64,000 nucleotides of DNA, from the NCBI GenBank assembly GCA_937864175.1, contig CALMJH010000063.1:34691-98690 (forward strand), read 5' to 3'. The stretch is from an uncultured Burkholderiales bacterium. GTDB lineage: Bacteria > Pseudomonadota > Gammaproteobacteria > Burkholderiales > Burkholderiaceae_A. Below are positions 18,380 to 27,374 of this stretch, piece after piece (position 1 is the stretch's first letter; the number at the start of each line of letters is the position of its first letter). Both the position numbers and the translations under genes were made by a program. Below the pieces are notes generated by a model, which worked only from the letters and a program-made list of their open reading frames with translations, ran no database searches and was not told the origin of the DNA.

Positions 18380-20821
18380 ATGTCCAAGACCGATCTGCTT
18401 CCCCCTGACAACACCGTACTGCCCATGCTGCCCCTGCGCGATGTGGTGGTCTTTCCCCACATGGTCATTCCGCTGTTTGTTGGTCGACCAAAGTCCATCA
18501 AGGCCATGGAGCGGGCGATGGAATCGGGCAGTCACATTCTGCTGGCCGCCCAGAAGTCGCCTACGCAGGATGATCCAAGCCTGGATGACATCTACAAGAT
18601 TGGCTGCCTGGCCACCATTCTGCAGATGCTCAAACTCCCCGATGGCACCGTGAAGGTACTTGTCGAGGGCAGTCAGCGGGCCACTCTGGTGGACATGCAG
18701 GACAACGGTGAACACCTGGTGGCGGAATGCCGACCGATTGTTTTGGACGAGAAAGACAATCCAGAGACGGAGGCGCTTCGGCGCACGTTGTTGGCTCAGT
18801 TTGACCAGTTCGTCAAACTCAACAAGAAAATTCCTGCCGAGATTCTCAATAGCCTGGTTAGCATCGAGGAGCCTGGCCGTCTTGCCGACACCATTGCGGC
18901 CCATCTGCCCATGAAGCTTGAGCAGAAGCAGGAGATTCTCGAGGTGCTACCAGTCCCTGATCGTCTGGAAAAACTCCTGGCCCAGATTGAGACGGAACTC
19001 GACATCCTGCAGGTGGAAAAGCGCATCCGTGGTCGTGTCAAACGACAGATGGAAAAGAGCCAGCGCGAGTACTACCTCAATGAGCAGGTCAAGGCCATTC
19101 AGAAGGAGTTGGGCGAGGGCGAGGACAATGAACTCGACGAACTCGACAAGAAGATTAAGGCGGCCCGCATGCCCAAAGAGGCAAGGGACAAGGCCCAGGC
19201 CGAGCTTAAGAAGCTTCGCATGATGTCGCCCATGTCGGCGGAGGCCACCGTAGTCCGCAACTACATCGATGCCCTGGTGGGGCTGCCCTGGAAGAAAAAG
19301 AGCAAGGTCAACGTCGACCTGGTGCATGCCGAGGAGGTCCTCGAGAAGGAGCACTTCGGGCTTGAGAAGGTGAAAGAGCGCATCTTAGAGGCCCTGGCCG
19401 TTCAGCGGCGCGTCGACAAAGTCAAGGCACCTATCCTCTGTCTCGTGGGTCCCCCGGGAGTCGGCAAGACGTCGCTGGGCCAGTCCATCGCCCGGGCGAC
19501 CAATCGCAAATTTGTTCGAATGGCCCTTGGGGGTGTGCGAGACGAGTCGGAGATTCGTGGCCACCGGCGGACCTATATCGGGTCTATGCCCGGCAAGATT
19601 CTGAGCAGTCTCTCCAAGGTTGGTGTGCGCAACCCACTTTTCCTGCTCGACGAGGTGGACAAGATGGGCATGGACTTTCGGGGTGACCCTGCCAGTGCCC
19701 TGCTAGAGGTCCTGGACCCTGAGCAGAACCACTCCTTTACCGACCACTACGTTGAGGTGGAGTACGACCTCTCCGATGTCATGTTCGTGGCCACGGCCAA
19801 CTCCCTCAATATTCCTCCAGCCTTGCTCGACCGAATGGAAGTCATTCGGCTGTCTGGCTACACAGAGGACGAGAAGGTCAACATCGCCCAGCGTTATCTA
19901 CTGCCCAAGCAGATCAAGCTGACGGGACTGAAGCCCGAGGAGATCTCGGTCGCTGAGGATGCGGTTCGCGAGATCATTCGGTCGTATACCCGTGAGGCTG
20001 GAGTTCGAAGCCTGGAGCGCGAGATCTCGAAGATCTGCCGCAAGGTAGTTCGCATGATTCTCACCGGCAAGGCCCAGGGAGCCGTGCAGGTTAGCGCAGA
20101 GAACATCGAAGAATTCCTGGCCGTCAAGAAATTTACGTTTGGCGTCGCCGAGAAAGAGGATCAGGTGGGCGAAGTCACTGGTCTCGCCTGGACTGAGGTG
20201 GGAGGCGAGTTGCTGATGATCGAGGCCGCTGTCATGCCCGGTAAAGGGGCTATTACCCGAACGGGCTCGCTGGGCGATGTCATGAAGGAGTCTGTAGAGG
20301 CTGCCCGTTCCGTCGTCCGGGCCCGCGCCCGTCGTCTAGGTATTGCCGATGATGTCTTCGAGAAAAAGGACCTCCACATCCATGCCCCCGAGGGGGCGAC
20401 ACCGAAGGATGGACCGAGTGCGGGGATTGCGATGACCACCGCCATGGTCTCGGCGCTGACCAACATTGCCGTTCGTGCGGATGTTGCAATGACCGGAGAG
20501 ATCACCCTTCGGGGAGAGGTCCTTCAGATTGGTGGTCTCAAGGAGAAGCTCCTGGCGGCCCACCGTGGCGGCATTAAGAAGGTCCTCATTCCGGAGCAAA
20601 ACGTTCGTGACTTGGCGGATATTCCTGCCAACGTCAAAAACGCTCTGGAGATTGTTCCGGTGAAATGGATCGATCAGGTTCTGGAGCAGGCTCTGGCGAC
20701 CTCTCCAACGCCCTTGCCAGAGACGGGAGCCGAGGCTGCACCATCTGTGAGCACCTCCTCATCCACTGCTGCAGCGCCCGAGGTTCAGGCACCTGTTTCA
20801 ACGGAAACCCTAAAACATTGA
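18380..20821 (+). CDS. lon: ATP-dependent protease Lon
   Basis: An AAA+ serine protease of 813 residues. It has the LAN domain (LPMLPLRDVVVFPHMVIPL), Walker A GPPGVGKTS near residue 357, Walker B FLLDEVDK, and the catalytic serine in KDGPSAGIAM near 680 with the lysine in GLKEKLLAAHRGG near 722. The ATG at 18380 has AAGGA upstream at good spacing; an earlier in-frame start at 18332 adds residues unlike Lon. The last 45 residues are a proline/serine/threonine/alanine-rich tail not needed for the core fold. Confidence 0.97.
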   Translation: MSKTDLLPPDNTVLPMLPLRDVVVFPHMVIPLFVGRPKSIKAMERAMESGSHILLAAQKSPTQDDPSLDDIYKIGCLATILQMLKLPDGTVKVLVEGSQRATLVDMQDNGEHLVAECRPIVLDEKDNPETEALRRTLLAQFDQFVKLNKKIPAEILNSLVSIEEPGRLADTIAAHLPMKLEQKQEILEVLPVPDRLEKLLAQIETELDILQVEKRIRGRVKRQMEKSQREYYLNEQVKAIQKELGEGEDNELDELDKKIKAARMPKEARDKAQAELKKLRMMSPMSAEATVVRNYIDALVGLPWKKKSKVNVDLVHAEEVLEKEHFGLEKVKERILEALAVQRRVDKVKAPILCLVGPPGVGKTSLGQSIARATNRKFVRMALGGVRDESEIRGHRRTYIGSMPGKILSSLSKVGVRNPLFLLDEVDKMGMDFRGDPASALLEVLDPEQNHSFTDHYVEVEYDLSDVMFVATANSLNIPPALLDRMEVIRLSGYTEDEKVNIAQRYLLPKQIKLTGLKPEEISVAEDAVREIIRSYTREAGVRSLEREISKICRKVVRMILTGKAQGAVQVSAENIEEFLAVKKFTFGVAEKEDQVGEVTGLAWTEVGGELLMIEAAVMPGKGAITRTGSLGDVMKESVEAARSVVRARARRLGIADDVFEKKDLHIHAPEGATPKDGPSAGIAMTTAMVSALTNIAVRADVAMTGEITLRGEVLQIGGLKEKLLAAHRGGIKKVLIPEQNVRDLADIPANVKNALEIVPVKWIDQVLEQALATSPTPLPETGAEAAPSVSTSSSTAAAPEVQAPVSTETLKH

Positions 20822-20827
20822 TTTGTC

Positions 20828-20868
20828 GTGAAAGGGCTGCCTGCAAGGCTTTGCGGGCAGTCTTTCAC
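20828..20868 (+). terminator. Stem-loop after lon, probable terminator
   Basis: GTGAAAG pairs with CTTTCAC and CTGCCTGC with GCGGGCAG, giving an interrupted hairpin of about 15 pairs just after the lon stop. There is no long T-run, so termination may be partial or the structure may shape the mRNA end. Confidence 0.5.
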
Positions 20869-20897
20869 TTGACCTTGAAAGCGTCCAGCGGTTAAAG
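20869..20897 (+). promoter_or_regulatory. Candidate hupB promoter
   Basis: TTGACC (20869-20874) and TTAAAG (20892-20897) are separated by 17 bases in the 215-base gap between lon and hupB. The -35 is good, the -10 poor (3/6). The rest of the gap holds no other feature I can name. Confidence 0.35.
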
Positions 20898-21036
20898 TCA
20901 TTGCCACGTTCAGCATTTTCGTCAGACCTCTACCGAACTTACTCGCTAACCAAAACCAAACCAAAACGCAACCAAGACTCAGGCAAGACGACTCCCGTTG
21001 CTACACCTGCGTCACTCTAAGTTACAGGGACCCCAC

Positions 21037-21309
21037 ATGAACAAAACCGACCTTATCGAACACATCGCCAAACAGGCCGATATCTCCAAAGCTGCAGCAG
21101 GCCGTGCGCTTGAAGCCGTTTTAGGTGGCGTTAGAACCACGCTCAAAAGGGGCGGCTCTGTGACGCTGGTCGGCTTTGGAACTTTTGCGGTGACCAAGCG
21201 CGCCGCCCGCGCTGGCCGCAATCCCCGCACCGGTGAGACCATCAAGATCAAGGCCTCCAAGCTGCCCAAGTTTCGTCCCGGCAAGGCCCTGAAAGACGCA
21301 CTCAACTAG
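21037..21309 (+). CDS. hupB: DNA-binding protein HU-beta
   Basis: A 90-residue nucleoid protein. It starts [20 protein letters not shown] and has the DNA-binding arm segment [25 protein letters not shown] and the C-terminal [17 protein letters not shown] six bases before the ATG at 21037 fixes the start; an upstream in-frame codon at 20998 adds unrelated residues. The lon-hupB order is the same as in E. coli. A strong terminator follows. Confidence 0.97.
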   Translation: MNKTDLIEHIAKQADISKAAAGRALEAVLGGVRTTLKRGGSVTLVGFGTFAVTKRAARAGRNPRTGETIKIKASKLPKFRPGKALKDALN

Positions 21310-21354
21310 TGATCGACCTGGTCGACGAAGCGCTTCTTCGGGAGCACTTCCAAG

Positions 21355-21384
21355 AAGGCGCGTTTGATCCACGCGCCTTTTTTT
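21355..21384 (+). terminator. Intrinsic terminator after hupB
   Basis: AAGGCGCG and CGCGCCTT form an eight-pair GC-rich stem around a short loop, followed by a run of seven T (21378-21384). It separates hupB from the two tRNA genes. Confidence 0.85.
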
Positions 21385-21413
21385 ATTACACTTTGCGGTC
21401 TTTGCGTTGTGCC

Positions 21414-21489
21414 GGGTGCTTAGCTCAGTTGGTAGAGCGGCGCCCTTACAAGGCGTAGGTCGGGAGTTCGAGCCTCTCAGCACCCACCA
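21414..21489 (+). tRNA. tRNA-Val (anticodon UAC)
   Basis: A 76-base tRNA with acceptor stem GGGTGCT/AGCACCC, D-arm TAGCTCAGTTGGTAGAGC, anticodon loop CTTACAA (UAC, valine), T-arm GGGAGTTCGAGCCTCTC (one mismatch-type pair) and encoded CCA at 21487-21489. It is 54 bases upstream of tRNA-Asp. Confidence 0.97.
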
Positions 21490-21543
21490 GGACAGCGCAG
21501 TGAAGGTAGTCGCTTGTTGTAGAATGATTCTTTTTCACAGCGC

Positions 21544-21620
21544 GGAGCGGTAGTTCAGTCGGTTAGAATACCGGCCTGTCACGCCGGGGGTCGCGGGTTC
21601 GAGTCCCGTCCGCTCCGCCA
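21544..21620 (+). tRNA. tRNA-Asp (anticodon GUC)
   Basis: A 77-base tRNA with acceptor stem GGAGCGG/CCGCTCC, discriminator G, encoded CCA at 21618-21620, and anticodon loop CTGTCAC (GUC). It is nearly identical in the D- and T-arms to E. coli tRNA-Asp. TAGAAT at 21520-21525 may be its own -10 box. ppiD starts ten bases after it. Confidence 0.97.
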
Positions 21621-21629
21621 ATTTTTCTC

Positions 21630-23183
21630 ATGCTCGAGTTCATCCGCGGTCATCGCCGCATTCTTCAGTTTGTCCTGCTGCTGTTCATCGTCCCCTCATT
21701 TGTGGTGGTGGGCGCCTGGGACATGATTTCTCCTGGTGCCGGTCAGTCGACTCTGGCTACGGTCGACGGTAGGGCCATCGACCGTGTCGAATGGGATCGG
21801 GCCCACCGAAATACGCTTGATAACCTCGCAGCCCAGCTTGGTGGTCGGGTCTCGATCAGCGGACTCGACACCCCAGCGGCTCGAATTGCCAGCCTCGACC
21901 GACTGATTCAAGACCGCATGCTGGCCGTTGCAGCGGCCCAGTCAGGTCTCTCGCCCAGCGATGAGTCCATCAAGCAGCTGGTCTCCCAGATTCCAGAGTT
22001 TCAGAAGGCAGGACAGTTCGATCTGGCTACTGCCAAGGCTTTTCTGGCCCAGCGGGGCCTGACTACCGACCAGTTTGAAGTCAACCTGCGAAGAGACCTT
22101 GCCTCCGAGATGCTGCCCAGGGCCCTGGCCGACTCGGCGATTGCCTCGCGCATGCTGGCACGTCGCCTGGCCCTGCTCGATACCGAGACACGTCTGGTGC
22201 GACTCCAACGGTTTTCTAATGCGGACTTCCAGAAGGGCCTCAGCCCGGCGACGGGAGACCTTGAGCGCTTTTACCAAGAGCAGCAGTCTCGCTATCAGAC
22301 CCCCGAGCGGATGGACCTTGAACTCGTGGTCCTGGCCAGCCCAGATTCAGCTGAGAAGGTGGAGCGTTTTACCAATCTGGTCTACGAGCAGAGCGAGACC
22401 TATGAATCGGTAGGCCGTGACCTCAAGCTGCCCATCTACCAGATCAAGGACCTGGGTCGCGATGGCCAACTCACCCAGTCTGGTCTTCCGCCGGCTGTTT
22501 TAGCAGTCCTTCGGGACCCAAAATTTCTCTCGTCCATCTTTGTTCCGCAGGTCATCGCAGACCGCCGCAACACCGAGGCCATTGAGCTGCAGGGCCGGCG
22601 CTGGGTGAGCGGTCGGGTCGTTGCCCATCGGCCAGCACAGACCCTTCCCATGGCGAGTGTCAGCAGTCAACTGCAGGCGGACTGGCTTCGGGCCGAGGCC
22701 TCCAAGCGCGCGATAGCCGCTGCCCAGGCCTGGACCACGGCCCAGATGTCCAACAGTCAGTCGGGCCAGTCTGCCAAGGGCCAGCCTGCGAAGGCGTCTG
22801 CTGCACCAGGATCATCAGGATCACCCGAGGGAAGACTGGTGACGCTGGCTCGCTCCAACCTCTCTCAGGCCGGCGCTGCCTTGGGTCTACAGCAGCCCGC
22901 CGATATCAGTGCTGTTGCGCAGAAGATCTTCGATCCAAAATTGGCGCCTGGTTTCGGGGAGGTCGTGAGTCTTCGGTCTGAGCCCGCAGTGGTGGCCTTT
23001 GTCTTGGTTGAACAGCGGCTTGAGGGCCCCTCTGCTCCATCGGTTCAGCAGAGGCTCGGACCGGCCTTTGAATTTGTCCAAGGCTACGAGCGCGACCAGG
23101 CGATTGCCCGCTGGCTTCGAGACCTTGAGCCTCGGCTGAAGGTGAAGCGTTACGCCGACAAGCTGGCTGCTGCCGCTTCGTAA
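21630..23183 (+). CDS. PpiD-like periplasmic folding factor lacking the parvulin domain
   Basis: 517 residues. The N-terminus is a cytoplasmic stub and one membrane anchor (LQFVLLLFIVPSFVVVGAW, residues 12-30), followed by a SurA/PpiD-type chaperone domain (TVDGRAIDRVEWDRAHRN, FQKAGQFD, QRGLTTDQFEVNLRRDL). In usual PpiD a parvulin isomerase domain follows the FYQEQQSRYQTPERMDLELVVL segment. Here the sequence passes directly to the post-parvulin region (LVYEQSETYESVGRDLKLPI), so the roughly 110-residue domain and its GGDLG motif are missing and the protein is shorter than the usual 620-640. A glycine/serine-rich linker lies near 375-395. It probably acts as a membrane-anchored chaperone at the SecYEG exit. 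The end overlaps the convergent selU by 34 bases. Confidence 0.88.
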   Translation: MLEFIRGHRRILQFVLLLFIVPSFVVVGAWDMISPGAGQSTLATVDGRAIDRVEWDRAHRNTLDNLAAQLGGRVSISGLDTPAARIASLDRLIQDRMLAVAAAQSGLSPSDESIKQLVSQIPEFQKAGQFDLATAKAFLAQRGLTTDQFEVNLRRDLASEMLPRALADSAIASRMLARRLALLDTETRLVRLQRFSNADFQKGLSPATGDLERFYQEQQSRYQTPERMDLELVVLASPDSAEKVERFTNLVYEQSETYESVGRDLKLPIYQIKDLGRDGQLTQSGLPPAVLAVLRDPKFLSSIFVPQVIADRRNTEAIELQGRRWVSGRVVAHRPAQTLPMASVSSQLQADWLRAEASKRAIAAAQAWTTAQMSNSQSGQSAKGQPAKASAAPGSSGSPEGRLVTLARSNLSQAGAALGLQQPADISAVAQKIFDPKLAPGFGEVVSLRSEPAVVAFVLVEQRLEGPSAPSVQQRLGPAFEFVQGYERDQAIARWLRDLEPRLKVKRYADKLAAAAS

Positions 23184-24214
23184 TCCGACCGCTGGGCTGT
23201 GGCAATGGTCACGGTAGTGGCCTGCGCGATCTTCAAGAAATTCCGTTGGATGGATCGGTGGTAGCTGGGGTCGTAATGAACGGCCAGCAGGGCCCCGACC
23301 AGACCAGGCCAGTCGCGGGCCGTCACCTGCGCTAGCCAGCCCTCAACAGTGCCATGCCCTACCAGTGGGGCCATTTTCTGGAGTTGCTGGATCAGCGGTC
23401 CGGGGTTGTCGAGAAAGTGCTGGTACTCCTCGCAGAGCAGGCAGACACGGGCTGTGGTGGGCATTTCAATTCGGATACAGTCGCTGGCCCGCATCTGGGT
23501 CATTAGGGCGTCCGGCAGGTGAAGGTTTCCAATCTTCTTGCTCTCCGACTCCACGTAGACGGGTCGGTCTGGGGTCAGGGTGCGCAGCCGATCAAAGAGC
23601 AGTGACTCGAAGGCCTTCTGGCTGGGCTGAGGACTGCTGGGTTCAGCCCCAAGCAATGAGCCGCGATGACAGGCCAGGGCCTCGAGGTCAAGGACTTGCT
23701 GGCCTTGTTCGGCAAGACAACCCAGCAGCCGGGTCTTGCCGGATCCGGTCGGGCCGCAGACCACCCGAAAGGCTAGCCGGCTCACCAGACCCGGCAGGCT
23801 TGCCATGAGATGGGTTCGGTAGGCCTTGTAGCCCCCCTCTAGCAGACTCACCCGCCAGCCAATCTTGGCCAGCACTGTAGCCATCCCGCCGCTGCGGTTG
23901 CCGCCCCGCCAGCAATAGACCAGTGGAGACCAGTCCTTGGGCCGGTTCAGGAGATGCTGCTCCAGGTGGTGGGCGATGTTTCTGGACATGAGAGCAGCAC
24001 CGATTTTTTTAGCGGTGAAAGGATCGCCCTTGTAACCGGTGCCCACCAGGATGCGTTGATCGTTGTCCAGGACCGGAAGGTTGATGGCCCCGGGGAGATG
24101 GTCCTCCTCGAACTCCGCTGGGGTCCGCACGTCGATGATGGTGTCGTAGGCCTGGAATTGGTCGAGGACCTGCTGGACGTTTACAATCGCGGGATTGGAG
24201 GGTGGCGTTCTCAT
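23150..24214 (-). CDS. selU: tRNA 2-selenouridine synthase
   Basis: About 354 residues. The N-terminal rhodanese domain (IIDVRTPAEFEEDHLPGAIN) has the catalytic cysteine in VYCWRGGNRSGG near residue 100; a P-loop domain follows ([14 protein letters not shown] near 150). SelU (MnmH) replaces sulfur by selenium in the wobble 2-thiouridine of tRNA Lys, Glu and Gln through a geranylated intermediate. Its presence implies selenophosphate supply (selD), not seen here. Starts at ATG 24217, ATG 24214 or TTG 24229 are possible; the ATGs overlap the start of the divergent DUF1178 gene. Confidence 0.92.
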   Translation of the reverse strand: MRTPPSNPAIVNVQQVLDQFQAYDTIIDVRTPAEFEEDHLPGAINLPVLDNDQRILVGTGYKGDPFTAKKIGAALMSRNIAHHLEQHLLNRPKDWSPLVYCWRGGNRSGGMATVLAKIGWRVSLLEGGYKAYRTHLMASLPGLVSRLAFRVVCGPTGSGKTRLLGCLAEQGQQVLDLEALACHRGSLLGAEPSSPQPSQKAFESLLFDRLRTLTPDRPVYVESESKKIGNLHLPDALMTQMRASDCIRIEMPTTARVCLLCEEYQHFLDNPGPLIQQLQKMAPLVGHGTVEGWLAQVTARDWPGLVGALLAVHYDPSYHRSIQRNFLKIAQATTVTIATAQRSDYEAAAASLSA

Positions 24215-24215
24215 C

Positions 24216-24659
24216 ATGAAAGTCTTCAATTTACAGTGTTCTGCGGGCCATCGTTTTGAGGGATGGTTTCAGTCGTCGGAGTCCTGCGAAGAGCAGAGGG
24301 CCCGTCGACTCTTGTCGTGCCCGGTCTGCGACAGTGTGGAGATTGAGCGCAGGCCTTCGGCGCCCCATGTTCAGGCTTCGGGCCTCACGCAGGCAAAGCC
24401 CGCTAGCCTCACCGACTTCCAGGCTCGACGTCAGATGGTGCAGGAGCGTCTGCTTGAATTGGCGCAGGCGCTGGTGCAGAGTGCCGACGATGTAGGCCGA
24501 GACTTTCCGGAGGAGGCGCGTCGCATTCACTACCAAGAGGCGCCCGAGCGGATGATCGTCGGTCAGGCAACAGCCCAAGAGACCCAGGCCCTTCAGGACG
24601 AGGGCATCGACGTGCTGGCCCTGCCAATCCCCGTGAGCAAGCCAGGGATCCTCCAGTAA
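24216..24659 (+). CDS. DUF1178 family protein
   Basis: A 147-residue protein of a conserved proteobacterial family with no assigned function. It begins MKVFNLQCSAGHRFEGWF and has CPVCD near residue 36; together the cysteines suggest a small zinc site. PEEARRIHYQEAPERMIVGQA and VLALPIP near the end are family hallmarks. The ATG at 24216 overlaps the selU start codons on the other strand. An in-frame TTG at 24195 is an alternative; TACAAT lies just upstream of it. It ends six bases from the convergent glutathione transferase gene. Confidence 0.88.
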   Translation: MKVFNLQCSAGHRFEGWFQSSESCEEQRARRLLSCPVCDSVEIERRPSAPHVQASGLTQAKPASLTDFQARRQMVQERLLELAQALVQSADDVGRDFPEEARRIHYQEAPERMIVGQATAQETQALQDEGIDVLALPIPVSKPGILQ

Positions 24660-24665
24660 AGAGCC

Positions 24666-25352
24666 CTAGGACTTCGCCGTCTGGCCAAAGAGCAGGGCCC
24701 GGGCCTTGTCGTCGGTGAGCGGTTTGCGCAGGTCTGCGAAGACGGCAATGCCTTTCTGAACCGCGGGCCGCTCTGCGATCCGGTTGTACCAGTCGAGCAC
24801 ATTCGGAAACTGTTGGAGATCAACCCCTTGGTTCTTGTGGGAGGCCGTCCAAGGCCAGCAGGCAATGTCTGCAATGGTGTAGGCCCCGGCTGCCAGAAAT
24901 CCCGTCTTCGCAAGGGCCTTGTCCAGAACCCCATAGAGCCGATGGGCCTCCTTGGTGTAGCGGTCTACCGCATAGGCAATCTGTTCTGGGGCATAGAGCC
25001 TGAAGTGGTGGGCTTGTCCGAGCATCGGCCCCAGGCCACCCATCTGGAACATGAGCCACTGTAGTACTTCATAGCGTTGGCGGTCTGTCTTGCCCATGAA
25101 CTGGCCAGTCTTGCCCGCCAAGTAAACGAGTATGGCGCCGGACTCGAAGACTGAGATGGGCTTGCCATCGGGTCCCTCGCTGTCCACTAGGGCCGGGATC
25201 TTGTTGTTTGGGCTGATCCTCAGGAAGTCGGGCTCAAACTGCTCGCCCTTTCCGATGTCGACGGCCACGGCCCTGTAGGGCAGGCCAAGTTCTTCGAGCA
25301 GGATGGAGACTTTTTTTCCGTTTGGGGTAGCCCAGGTGTAAAGGGTGATCAC
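24666..25352 (-). CDS. Glutathione S-transferase, YghU/YfcG (nu-class) type
   Basis: 228 residues. The thioredoxin-fold N-terminal domain reads [25 protein letters not shown]; the threonine and asparagine of the TPNGKK motif are typical of nu-class enzymes, which have disulfide-reductase activity toward small disulfides. KIPALVD and ESGAILVYLA form the glutathione site, and the all-helical C-terminal domain includes YTIADIACWPW. The start is a GTG at 25352 that overlaps the prmB stop as GTGA and has GGAGA eight bases upstream; the longer open frame runs into prmB. The physiological substrate is unknown. Confidence 0.9.
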   Translation of the reverse strand: MITLYTWATPNGKKVSILLEELGLPYRAVAVDIGKGEQFEPDFLRISPNNKIPALVDSEGPDGKPISVFESGAILVYLAGKTGQFMGKTDRQRYEVLQWLMFQMGGLGPMLGQAHHFRLYAPEQIAYAVDRYTKEAHRLYGVLDKALAKTGFLAAGAYTIADIACWPWTASHKNQGVDLQQFPNVLDWYNRIAERPAVQKGIAVFADLRKPLTDDKARALLFGQTAKS

Positions 25353-26272
25353 AGGTTTTCTCCAAGTGCAAAGACATGTTGGGACCCCGTAGCAGTCTGA
25401 AGCCACAGGGGATGCTGATGCGGAAATTCTCGCTCAAAAAGTGCTTCACAGGCATGGGCCTCAAAACCAATCTCAACGACCAGCAGGCCGCCGGGCGAGA
25501 GGTGGGTGGGCGCCTCTTGAACAATCTCGCGGACCAGGTCCATGCCGTCAGGCCCTCCCTCAAAGGCAGCACGTGGCTCTGCCTTGAACTCTGGTGGCAA
25601 GGCATCGGTCTTTCGGGTTGGCACGTACGGCGGATTGGCAAGAATCAGGTCAAACCGTGCAGTCTGAGGCGCAAGGGCATGGTAGAGGTTGCCCTGAAGA
25701 AGTTGGACTCGGTCAGCGAGCCCATGTCGGCGGATATTCTGTTGGGCCAGGTCAAGGGCCGCGGGGTCCAAGTCGGTGGCGACCACCTCTGCGTCAGGCC
25801 AGGCCTTGGCTGCCAGAATCGCCAGGCTGCCTCCGCCGGTGCAGAGTTCGAGGATGCGGGCGGGTTCCCTCACCAAGCCTGGCAGCCGGGGTGGCCGTAG
25901 AAATTCAGCGATAAAGGAGCGAGGAATAATGGCCCGTTCATCTGCATCAAAAGCCTCGCCCATGAGCCAGGCTTCGTTGAGCAGATAGGCGGTCGGACGA
26001 TGGCTGACGAGGCGCTCCGTGAGTAGGGCCTTGAGGTGGGTCTGCTCATCGTCACTGAGTGGTCGTTGCAGCTGGGACCTTGTCGCGTCGAATGGAAGAC
26101 CCAGGCCACGCAGGACTAGCCAGTTGGCCTCATCGGCCGGCTGCAGCGTACCCTGACCGAGCACACAACCATGTTGGACCAGGGCCTTGGTCAGCCAGGC
26201 ACGCCAGTGGTGGGCCGTCTGTGGCTCAGGCTGGGGGAAGTTCAACGAGGAGCCTGGTGATGGCCCGCTCAT
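25349..26272 (-). CDS. prmB: 50S ribosomal protein L3 glutamine N5-methyltransferase PrmB
   Basis: About 307 residues, close to E. coli PrmB (310). The SAM-binding segment is [16 protein letters not shown], followed by [15 protein letters not shown], and the catalytic NPPYVP motif that binds the substrate glutamine is present. The N-terminal helical domain has [14 protein letters not shown] and [10 protein letters not shown]. PrmB rather than PrmC is supported by this N-terminal pattern. The open frame extends much further into dapE; ATG 26272 gives a 47-base overlap with dapE and the expected length, though no Shine-Dalgarno sequence marks it. Confidence 0.88.
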   Translation of the reverse strand: MSGPSPGSSLNFPQPEPQTAHHWRAWLTKALVQHGCVLGQGTLQPADEANWLVLRGLGLPFDATRSQLQRPLSDDEQTHLKALLTERLVSHRPTAYLLNEAWLMGEAFDADERAIIPRSFIAEFLRPPRLPGLVREPARILELCTGGGSLAILAAKAWPDAEVVATDLDPAALDLAQQNIRRHGLADRVQLLQGNLYHALAPQTARFDLILANPPYVPTRKTDALPPEFKAEPRAAFEGGPDGMDLVREIVQEAPTHLSPGGLLVVEIGFEAHACEALFEREFPHQHPLWLQTATGSQHVFALGENL

Positions 26273-27374
26273 AGATCTGGCTGAGGGGCTCAAGGTCCGC
26301 GACCGAGATCCGTTCATTGACTTGGTGAATGGTGGCATTGGGGGGGCCAAATTCGATGACTTCACGACAATGCTTGGCGATGAATCGGCCGTCGGAAGTC
26401 CCGCCGGTGGTGGAGAGGGTGGGGCGGACCCCACAGACCTGCTCGATCGACTGGGACATGGCATCGCAGAGGGTGCCAGCCGGCGTCAGGTAGGGGTCTC
26501 CTCCGAGGTTCCAGTCGATGGTGTAGCGAAGGCCGTGTTCTTGTAAGACCGCCTCGAGCCGGTCTTTCAGGCTCTGGGGACTGCTGACCGTAGCAAACCG
26601 AAAATTGAAGGCTGCTGTCAGTGCACCCGGAATGACGTTGGTTGCTCCGGTGCCCGCATGGAGGTTAGAAACCTGCCAGGTGGTGGGTGGAAAATATTGG
26701 TTGCCGTCATCCCAGACGATGGCAGCGAGGTCTGCCAGGGCGGGGGCAAACCGATGGATTGGATTCTCGGCCAGGTGTGGATAGGCGACGTGGCCCTGTT
26801 GGCCAAAGATGGTGAGGGTGCCTGAGAGCGAGCCCCGGCGGCCATTTTTAATCATGTCGCCAAGCCGTTGGGTCGAGGTAGGCTCCCCAACGATGCAGTA
26901 GTTAAGCTGCTCGCCGCGATGGGCCAGTTCGCGCAGGACCTGGACGGTGCCATCAATGGCGGGCCCTTCTTCGTCTGAGGTGATGAGGTAGGCGAGTCGT
27001 CCGGCAAAACTTGGGTGTTGTTGAATGAAGCGTTCGGTGGCGGTGATAAAGGCAGCCACACTAGACTTCATGTCGGCGGCGCCTCGTCCCACGAGTTCGT
27101 GGTCGTGAATGGTGGGGGTGAAGGGGTCTGACCGCCAGGCCTCAAGAGGGCCCGGTGGAACCACGTCAACATGGCCGGCCAGCACCAGCGTCGGCCCAGG
27201 CCGTCCACCCTCTCGGACAGCCCAGAGGTTGGTGACATCGCCAAACGGCATGATTTCGGCCTTGAACCCAAGGGGCTCCAGTCGTTGTGCCACCAGGGCA
27301 CAGCAGCCGGCATCGGCCGGGGTCACGGAGGGCCGTGAAATGAGTTGCTGGGCAAGGTCGAGGGTCGGGCTCAA
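26226..27374 (-). CDS. dapE: Succinyl-diaminopimelate desuccinylase DapE
   Basis: 382 residues of the M20 metallopeptidase family; it releases LL-diaminopimelate in the lysine pathway. Zinc ligands are seen in [19 protein letters not shown] and [10 protein letters not shown]. The start is taken as TTG at 27374: it overlaps the stop of the upstream gene as TTGA, has AAGGA eight bases upstream and gives a protein close to the usual 375 residues. The longer frame upstream is shadow coding. It lies with dapD in the same minus-strand run. Confidence 0.94.
   Translation of the reverse strand: MSPTLDLAQQLISRPSVTPADAGCCALVAQRLEPLGFKAEIMPFGDVTNLWAVREGGRPGPTLVLAGHVDVVPPGPLEAWRSDPFTPTIHDHELVGRGAADMKSSVAAFITATERFIQQHPSFAGRLAYLITSDEEGPAIDGTVQVLRELAHRGEQLNYCIVGEPTSTQRLGDMIKNGRRGSLSGTLTIFGQQGHVAYPHLAENPIHRFAPALADLAAIVWDDGNQYFPPTTWQVSNLHAGTGATNVIPGALTAAFNFRFATVSSPQSLKDRLEAVLQEHGLRYTIDWNLGGDPYLTPAGTLCDAMSQSIEQVCGVRPTLSTTGGTSDGRFIAKHCREVIEFGPPNATIHQVNERISVADLEPLSQIYERAITRLLVELPPA

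Noticed and set aside
26273..26464. N-terminal extension of the prmB open frame
   Set aside because: It is the shadow of the dapE C-terminus and would make PrmB about 60 residues too long.
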